Part shown: positions 5,718 to 10,882 of the stretch, piece by piece | How the letters are laid out: each line of letters opens with the position of its first letter | Numbering within the stretch: the first letter of the stretch is position 1 | Source of the DNA: an uncultured Sphingorhabdus sp. | GTDB taxonomy: Bacteria; Pseudomonadota; Alphaproteobacteria; Sphingomonadales; Sphingomonadaceae | NCBI GenBank assembly: GCA_937873665.1 | Contig: CALMYW010000003.1 | Coordinates: 1 to 10,882 of the forward strand | Direction of reading: 5' to 3' | DNA: 10,882 nucleotides | The notes under the pieces: generated by a model | What the model was told of the DNA's origin: nothing | The model's database searches: none | What the model saw: the letters and a program-made list of their open reading frames with translations, nothing else | Made by a program: the position numbers and the translations under genes

Positions 5718-8700
5718 TCATTCGACTGACTTCTCGATGAACCCGAGGGTGTTCGCGTTCTCAATCAACGTTCTCACTTTTGCACGATCTAGGCCTGATG
5801 GAACATCAGCGTCGATTTCCAAACGAAGTTTCACGGCGCTATTCGGAAGCGTTGTGAGCTGCTCGACGATCGCCTCGACAATCTGATGGATGTCCCGCGC
5901 TGGCCGCTCAGGTGAGATCATCACCGCGCCAATAAATCGCGTCGGCTTCTTTTCTGTCGGCGACGTGGTGGGTCCGCCACCGATGACTGGTTCGCCCGGC
6001 GTCGGCAGAGTACCGCCAGCGCCCCCTAGCGTGCCGCCAGCATCGGTTTGTACTGGCGCCGGACGGTGTGCGTCGGCGACATCCGGTTTAATGATGACAC
6101 TGTCGCTGTCGATGACCACCGGCGTATTGCCCGCCCGCTCGATAGCAAGCCCCGCATAGGTGTCCGTTTTCTCGTCCCACCGCTCGGCATAGGCGAAAGG
6201 ACCGGGCAGCATGCCGCTGATCGCCGCATGCACCGCCTTGACCAGCACATCCTGCCCTTTCAGGCGCGGCAAATAGATGTAGCGGTTCAGATATTCCCGC
6301 AGATCCTTGAGCGACAGTCTCGGTTTGTCGTTCCAGATGTATTTCTGGAGATCGCGGTCGAGGCGCGACGGCCCCAACTCTATCAGCAGGCCCTCTTCAG
6401 CCACCAGCTTCTTGCTAGCCCGAGCCAGCAGCCCGTCCTGCGCCGGAATCTTGCCCGACACCCACTCCCAATCGGCCTGGGCACTCTCCTGGGCCGGATA
6501 GTGCAGATAGCACCACGCCTCTTTGAGGCGCGTCGTTATCCTTTTTCTCCGTTCGGCTAGCTTCGCCTCTGCGAGCTTCTGGTCGCTCGGTCGGAGTTCA
6601 AGGCGCTCCTTGTCGCGAACGATTTCGCCCCAAGCCAGGGACGCGCGAACGGCATCCCGCAGATGGTCGAGTTGCCGGGCTTCCGCTGCGATGAACACCA
6701 GCATGTTGCGATAAACGCGCGGCGTACTGCCCCGCTGAGTGAGGATGTCCTTCGCTTCGACCAGTGCACCCGAGCCATCGCGCCGGTTATGGGGATATTT
6801 GACGCCGAGCAGGACGGCGCGCACGCCGCCCGCCTCGTCGGGAACTTCAGCTGATGACGCGGGTGCCACCTGCACGGCATCGAAATGCCCGCGGTCGGCG
6901 AGGCCGTTCACATATTTTCCGAGTTCGGCGTCGATCGTCACGTCGACAAGCGCCGCCTCGATCTGCGCGGCCTTGTCCGCGGCGATGCGATTGAGGCTCG
7001 CCGACATCGAATACCAGTACCGACCAAGATCGGCGTGCATGAACTTGGCCTGGTTGGTCAGCCGGCGCAGCGCATCGCCGAAGATCGCAGGGCGCTCGCC
7101 CGGCTGCACGACGCCGAGATTGATCTGCTTATCGTCGAGGCCGGTGTTCTGTTGCTGGGCAGTGGGCGCCGTTCCCATGAAAATCGCGCGGGCAACGCGG
7201 CGGGTCGCCGAGTACCGGTTCAGGTTCGGCGCCGACTGATCGACTTTGTAGGGAGTCGACGCAGTGCCATCGACATCGCCGGCGATGATCGACTGCCAGC
7301 TCACGTCGAGATAGTGGAGCAATTCCGGCTCCACACGCGGCGAACTCACCGCCACGCTGCCGGGCATAATCATCACCGACGGATCGGCATTCATCCAAAG
7401 CTCGTGAATGGCCTGCGCCATCAGGCGCAGCACGCCGCGCGTGCGCTGGAATTTTTCGAGCGATCCCCAACTTGTGTAGAGCTGGTCGAACAGTTCGGGA
7501 TGGATCGGATAAGCCTTTTCCAGCTTGCGCCGGTAATCCTCATCCGCGCAGCCTTGCGGGAAATCGTTGGCGTTCTCGCGGTAGAGCTTGGCGAACTGCT
7601 TCAGCGTGTTGTCGCGGTGGTGGAATTTGTCTCCCGGGATGTCCTTGAACAGCCGCCGCCGGACGATCTCATAACTCTCTTCCTGACTAGCCGGTCTCCA
7701 CGAGGATTCCACGCGGCTGAAGGTCTGCTTGAGACGCGCAAGCGCCTCTTGACCGCCTTCGCCGCCGACCTCGATCTGCGAGGCCGGCAAGGACGCGACG
7801 AGTAGTGTGCCGGGGCTGGCCTTGACCGCCTCGGTCAGCGACTGGACGAAGGACAGGTTCGCGTCGAACGATCCCGAAGGCAGCCCCTCGACCTTGTAGA
7901 TCTGCCGCAGATAGGCGACCCATTCATCGATCAGGATCAGGCACGGCGCATACTTCTTGAAGAGCACCTCTAGGAGGTGTGAGCCCGGCGCGATGCCGCT
8001 GGCATCGTTTTCCGCCACCATCGCGTAAGCGTCAGCGCCGCCGAGCTGCCAAGCAAGTTCACCCCAGGTCGTGCGAATCTTATGGTCGCCCTCGGCAAGG
8101 AGCAAGTCCTGCGGCCCCCGTGACGTGCCGACGAGCACGGCCCGGTTGATAGCCTTCGGCACGCTGAGCCCCTGCTTCTCGAGCAACTGGTCCAGGCCGG
8201 ACAGGTCCTGGACCGGCGTCGGTCCCGCCATGTGATAGAGCGCCAGCATTGAGTGCGTCTTGCCGCCCCCGAAGTTGGTCTGCAGTTCGACGACCGGATC
8301 ACCGCCAGTGCCGGACAGCCGCTTCGCGGCCCCGACCAGCAGTGCGCTCAAACCTTCGGTAAGATACGTACGGCTGAAGAACTGGCGCGGATCGCGGTAC
8401 TCCGGCGGCGCGCTGCCCGAGTGGACTTTGGCGAGGTCGGCCGCGAACTCAGCCTGCTGAAACTCGCCGGTGGCGACATCCTGGTGCGGCTCGACCACCT
8501 CGCGCCACGGCAGCAGGCCCGCCACGGTCTCAACCGAGATTTCGAGGCGCTGGGTTTTCCGTCGCTCTTCATTACGTGCAAGTTCGGTGAACTTCGTGCG
8601 CAAGATCGTGTCGCGCATCTTGCCGAGCTGTTCGGCGGTCTCGCCTGCACTGATCGCTTCCATCAGCCGACGCATGGAATCGAGCGCACGTTCGGCGTCG

Positions 8701-9014
8701 TCATAGGTGAAGGTCTCGTTGTGCGAGAGCTTGTTTCGGACGTCGCCCAGCTCGTTGACCAGCGACCTTTCAGCGCGGCCGAGGACGGCCTTGAACGCCT
8801 CGGTCCAGAAACGATCCATCGCATTGAACAGCGCAGCTTGGTCCCAGCCGACCTCGCCATTACTGTTCGGCCGCAGGCTCGGCAGCTTCTCGATGACCTG
8901 GATTTGCCAATGCCCCTTGAGGGAGGTTTCGAGCCGCTTTTCGACGAACGGAATCAGCGCCGAAGGCAGCAGTTCCATCCCCTCAAACACATATTGGCGC
9001 GTGCTTTTTGCCAC
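5718..9014 (-). CDS. DUF499 AAA+-like ATPase with N-terminal Swt1-type HEPN domain (defence module)
   Basis: This 1098-residue protein matches the DUF499/COG1483 ATPases of defence islands. Residues 1-120 resemble a Swt1-like HEPN domain ending in RNKLSHNETFTYDDAERALD. R93, N94 and H98 form the RNxxxH motif typical of HEPN ribonucleases (bases 8738-8721). The P-loop NFGGGKTH is at 247-254 (K252, T253), Walker B LILIDEW at 359-365 (D363, E364), and a sensor-1-like strand LLVASLPAS at 404-412. The RTRGVLRLMAQ helix at 524-534 may hold an arginine finger. A Gly/Pro-rich linker (about 977-1021) leads to a C-terminal domain beginning near RFIGAVMISPERPARDI. The start is GTG, 13 bases after the methyltransferase stop, with AAGGGG overlapping that stop, so the two genes form an operon. 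The known family role is anti-phage defence by genomic association. RNA cleavage by HEPN is inference. Length is usual for the family and no frameshift is seen. The last ~120 bases are AT-richer than the rest. Confidence 0.93.
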   Translation of the reverse strand: MAKSTRQYVFEGMELLPSALIPFVEKRLETSLKGHWQIQVIEKLPSLRPNSNGEVGWDQAALFNAMDRFWTEAFKAVLGRAERSLVNELGDVRNKLSHNETFTYDDAERALDSMRRLMEAISAGETAEQLGKMRDTILRTKFTELARNEERRKTQRLEISVETVAGLLPWREVVEPHQDVATGEFQQAEFAADLAKVHSGSAPPEYRDPRQFFSRTYLTEGLSALLVGAAKRLSGTGGDPVVELQTNFGGGKTHSMLALYHMAGPTPVQDLSGLDQLLEKQGLSVPKAINRAVLVGTSRGPQDLLLAEGDHKIRTTWGELAWQLGGADAYAMVAENDASGIAPGSHLLEVLFKKYAPCLILIDEWVAYLRQIYKVEGLPSGSFDANLSFVQSLTEAVKASPGTLLVASLPASQIEVGGEGGQEALARLKQTFSRVESSWRPASQEESYEIVRRRLFKDIPGDKFHHRDNTLKQFAKLYRENANDFPQGCADEDYRRKLEKAYPIHPELFDQLYTSWGSLEKFQRTRGVLRLMAQAIHELWMNADPSVMIMPGSVAVSSPRVEPELLHYLDVSWQSIIAGDVDGTASTPYKVDQSAPNLNRYSATRRVARAIFMGTAPTAQQQNTGLDDKQINLGVVQPGERPAIFGDALRRLTNQAKFMHADLGRYWYSMSASLNRIAADKAAQIEAALVDVTIDAELGKYVNGLADRGHFDAVQVAPASSAEVPDEAGGVRAVLLGVKYPHNRRDGSGALVEAKDILTQRGSTPRVYRNMLVFIAAEARQLDHLRDAVRASLAWGEIVRDKERLELRPSDQKLAEAKLAERRKRITTRLKEAWCYLHYPAQESAQADWEWVSGKIPAQDGLLARASKKLVAEEGLLIELGPSRLDRDLQKYIWNDKPRLSLKDLREYLNRYIYLPRLKGQDVLVKAVHAAISGMLPGPFAYAERWDEKTDTYAGLAIERAGNTPVVIDSDSVIIKPDVADAHRPAPVQTDAGGTLGGAGGTLPTPGEPVIGGGPTTSPTEKKPTRFIGAVMISPERPARDIHQIVEAIVEQLTTLPNSAVKLRLEIDADVPSGLDRAKVRTLIENANTLGFIEKSVE

Positions 9015-9027
9015 GTTCCGTTACCCC

Positions 9028-10882
9028 TTAAATATCCAGGCGGATCTGACGATCGCCGCTTGTGTCGTGGATGGCCGCTGCGGCCTTTGTCAGCTCGGTC
9101 CAATCGGCGATGAGGGCGTTGTAGGCCGTGGCCTCCTTCGCATCCTTCCGCTTATTGGCGCTGATGTCGTAAAGACAGTAGGCGAGATCCTTCACCGCCT
9201 CAGCCCGTGCGCTGATCTTTTTCAACAGGACGGCAGTATCGTGGGAGATGCCGTCCTTCTCGTGCAGCCGGACGAGGTGCTGGAGGCACTCCCACACCGT
9301 CAGGTGGCGATCGTCTTCCGGGTCCCAATCGTCGTCGAGTTCATCGCGCGAGAGGATGCGGACCTTGCCAGCCGCGCTTTCGACGATGCCGGCGTGTTTG
9401 ACGCTATCGACCGAGATGCCCCGCGCCGTGGCGATGCTGTTGGCCGTCCCGTAATCACCCTTGCCCATGCCGTTCTGCTCAAACCAGGTGATGGCAAAGC
9501 GGGTGTCAGCATCGAACTCACCCTGGATGCCGCCGAGATATTCGTCGAGTTCCCGATTGATGAGCTGGAGCGCGGTCTTCACGCTCATCGGACTGTCGTC
9601 AGATTCGAGGACGGCCTTGTAGCGCGAAAACACACCCATGCCGGGACCGATGGCCGATTGCGGCATATCGGCTGGCGCAATGTTAGCGACTTGCAGCTTC
9701 GCAATTGCAGCAGGCAATTCACGCTTTAGCGCCCGCAAGAACTCTGCTCGACTTACACTGCTAGCACTTTCGTCTCTCTTTCTGCAGACTAGGACTACAG
9801 AACTAGCGAGCGCATTACTTCCAATTCCTCTAATTCTAGACGTTTGCTCAGATCGCACCGGCCATGTTGCGCTTATATACATTCCCGCATCGATTATGGC
9901 CTGGATGAACGTTGCCCATCCGGTAGAGCTGATTCCCTCTTGCTCGATCTCACTCTGTTTAAACGCATAGTATATTGTGAGCGGGTATGCGGCACTCGCC
10001 TGTCGCGCCATGCTCCGCATGGCTTTCGTCATACCATCTAGGAAGAACTGCTCCGCAGCTTTACCTCCACCGTGTCGAGCCGGCGTAGCTACAAGTTCTT
10101 CGGATTTTGGCGTCTGGATAAAAGAGAATAGGTCAGGGTACACATCATTGATGCTTCTCCTGAGCCATACATAGAAAAAATCCGAAAGATCTGCATATCC
10201 GATATTGTCGTAATACGGAGGGTCGGTCGATATGACAGCGTCGGGTCCGTAAACAACCGATTGAGCGTCATGCTGCCAAGCGAGGCCGGGGGAATCTGTT
10301 ATCAGGCGAGACAAGCATGTCGCTTGATATTCCGTCGCTGGCGCAAAGCCACCCACGACGTCAGCAAGAATATTTGCTTCAGCGAAGTCCCATACCATAG
10401 GTATGGCTTGCCGGCCAAAAAGGTTCATAGGCTTTTCGTTACTGGGACTCCATCTCACCAAAGAATTATTGAAATCTGCCGCCCTATCGATCCCGAACGA
10501 CAAATATATACTTACCGCTTCAGCATACGCCTTAGCCCCTGCGCCACCATCTCGTAACGAAGAATCACTATCGTCCATTCCCGCCGCGAGAGCCGCCGTC
10601 TCTATCTCAGCGCGCGCGACCTTTACAATTTCGCTTAGCGTATTTAATGCGACAATCTGTCGTTGAGTAAATAAATCACTCCATTTTGACATGCCATAGT
10701 TGCCTACACGGAATCCGAGCCCTTGCTGGAAGAACTCGGCTTCAGGCTTCCACTCCGAAACCTGCGAGAACGCAACATCTTCATGATGTTGCGAAGGGGG
10801 AAGGTATACGCGACCGCCCTTTCCATCGGCGACGATCGCCATAAGCGTTTGACCTAGTTCGCCCTTGAGCCCGCATTCCTTA
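9028..10882 (-). CDS. DUF1156 family adenine-type DNA methyltransferase (5' end outside window)
   Basis: This is the C-terminal ~617 residues of a DUF1156/COG1743 methyltransferase. Numbering from the methionine at 10842, catalytic motif DPPY is at 207-210 in STDPPYYDNIGYADLSDFF, the pattern of amino-methyltransferases that make N6-methyladenine or N4-methylcytosine. Other family stretches are GRVYLPP (10-16), NLFGRQAIPMVWDFAEANIL (140-159) and SNALASSVVLVCRKR (342-356). The C-terminal part (about 405-604) is mostly helical. The methionine at 10842 is not the true start: the frame stays open to the window edge with family-like sequence (GLKGELGQTL), and full proteins are usually around 900 residues or more and begin with the DUF1156 domain. 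So roughly a third lies outside. In the family's known setting the methylase would mark host DNA while the partner ATPase and other proteins act on unmarked DNA. GC falls from about 61% (9061-9720) to about 50% (9721-10740) within the gene. Confidence 0.94.
   Translation of the reverse strand, partial: KECGLKGELGQTLMAIVADGKGGRVYLPPSQHHEDVAFSQVSEWKPEAEFFQQGLGFRVGNYGMSKWSDLFTQRQIVALNTLSEIVKVARAEIETAALAAGMDDSDSSLRDGGAGAKAYAEAVSIYLSFGIDRAADFNNSLVRWSPSNEKPMNLFGRQAIPMVWDFAEANILADVVGGFAPATEYQATCLSRLITDSPGLAWQHDAQSVVYGPDAVISTDPPYYDNIGYADLSDFFYVWLRRSINDVYPDLFSFIQTPKSEELVATPARHGGGKAAEQFFLDGMTKAMRSMARQASAAYPLTIYYAFKQSEIEQEGISSTGWATFIQAIIDAGMYISATWPVRSEQTSRIRGIGSNALASSVVLVCRKRDESASSVSRAEFLRALKRELPAAIAKLQVANIAPADMPQSAIGPGMGVFSRYKAVLESDDSPMSVKTALQLINRELDEYLGGIQGEFDADTRFAITWFEQNGMGKGDYGTANSIATARGISVDSVKHAGIVESAAGKVRILSRDELDDDWDPEDDRHLTVWECLQHLVRLHEKDGISHDTAVLLKKISARAEAVKDLAYCLYDISANKRKDAKEATAYNALIADWTELTKAAAAIHDTSGDRQIRLDI
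9721..10740. other. Lower-GC segment inside the DUF1156 methyltransferase gene
   Basis: By hand count this stretch is about 50% GC (511 of 1020 bases), with one 60-base line (10621-10680) near 32%. The adjacent 9061-9720 of the same gene is about 61%. The change occurs near 9720-9780 without any break in the reading frame. The segment encodes about residues 35-374, counted from the methionine at 10842, and includes the DPPY motif. It suggests that this part has a different history from the 3' part of the gene. Confidence 0.6.
10771..10793. repeat. Perfect 9-bp inverted repeat with 5-base spacer, inside the methyltransferase gene
   Basis: CGCAACATC at 10771-10779 and its exact reverse complement GATGTTGCG at 10785-10793 are separated by TTCAT. 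The repeat lies in codons for the Gln-His-His-Glu-Asp-Val-Ala region. No T-run follows on either strand, so it is not a typical terminator. A repeat of this size is not rare by chance in 10 kb. Confidence 0.6.

Noticed and set aside
5645..5740. Sigma-70 promoter for the LysR gene in the junction
   Set aside because: AT-rich hexamers are present, but no -35/-10 pair with good match and spacing could be supported by eye.
6885..7805. Plus-strand open frame of 306 codons inside the DUF499 gene
   Set aside because: It lies antisense to the clearly recognisable ATPase and has no recognisable motif or ribosome binding site; it is a shadow of the real frame.
7963..7984. Short inverted repeat CACCTC-TAG-GAGGTG
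   Set aside because: Six base pairs with a 3-base loop inside the ATPase coding sequence, with no sign of function.
8253..9113. Plus-strand open frame of 286 codons spanning the start of the DUF499 gene
   Set aside because: It is antisense to the P-loop and HEPN region and to the methyltransferase end. Its product is not protein-like by any motif I know.
10840..10842. ATG at 10842 as the true start of the methyltransferase
   Set aside because: The frame stays open to the right edge, the upstream codons look like family sequence, and the DUF1156 N-terminal domain would be missing. The gene is cut by the window.

Overview
The window comes from a high-GC alphaproteobacterium. The best guess is a sphingomonad-like or related host, because the order trbK-alt, trbL, trbF, trbG, trbI, DUF2274 gene, LysR gene is the P-type conjugation arrangement common on their plasmids and integrative elements. 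No 16S, integrase, relaxase, replication gene or attachment site is visible, so plasmid and integrative conjugative element cannot be told apart here. No tRNA, CRISPR array or insertion sequence was seen.

Left part (1-4746, + strand, very GC-rich): the 3' end of a mating-pair-formation operon of the Trb (P-type type IV secretion) class. It holds the end of the entry-exclusion-like gene trbK-alt, the polytopic membrane protein TrbL, the VirB8-like TrbF, the VirB9-like outer-membrane lipoprotein TrbG, the VirB10-like TrbI, and a 79-residue DUF2274 protein. The genes are packed with gaps of 1-2 bases or 4-base start/stop overlaps, so they are almost certainly one transcript with translational coupling.

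Middle (4679-5644, - strand): a LysR-type regulator that converges on the operon, overlaps the DUF2274 gene tail to tail by 68 bases, and starts with TTG.

Right part (5718 to the right edge, - strand): two genes of a putative anti-phage module. The upstream gene, cut by the window edge, is a DUF1156-family adenine-type DNA methyltransferase with a DPPY catalytic motif. Thirteen bases later comes a 1098-residue DUF499 AAA+-like ATPase. Its first ~120 residues look like a Swt1-type HEPN domain with an intact RNxxxH ribonuclease motif (RNKLSH). DUF1156 and DUF499 genes are known to travel together in defence islands, often with a helicase and sometimes other partners. Any such partner would lie right of this window; none lies between the ATPase gene and the conjugation genes.

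Taken together, the window shows a conjugative element carrying a methylase-ATPase defence module directly behind its transfer operon. The most notable points are the apparently catalytic HEPN motif in the ATPase and a sharp fall in GC (about 61% to about 50%) inside the methyltransferase gene. The fall covers the catalytic region and suggests a mosaic gene. These are family-level inferences from sequence reading; no database search was possible.
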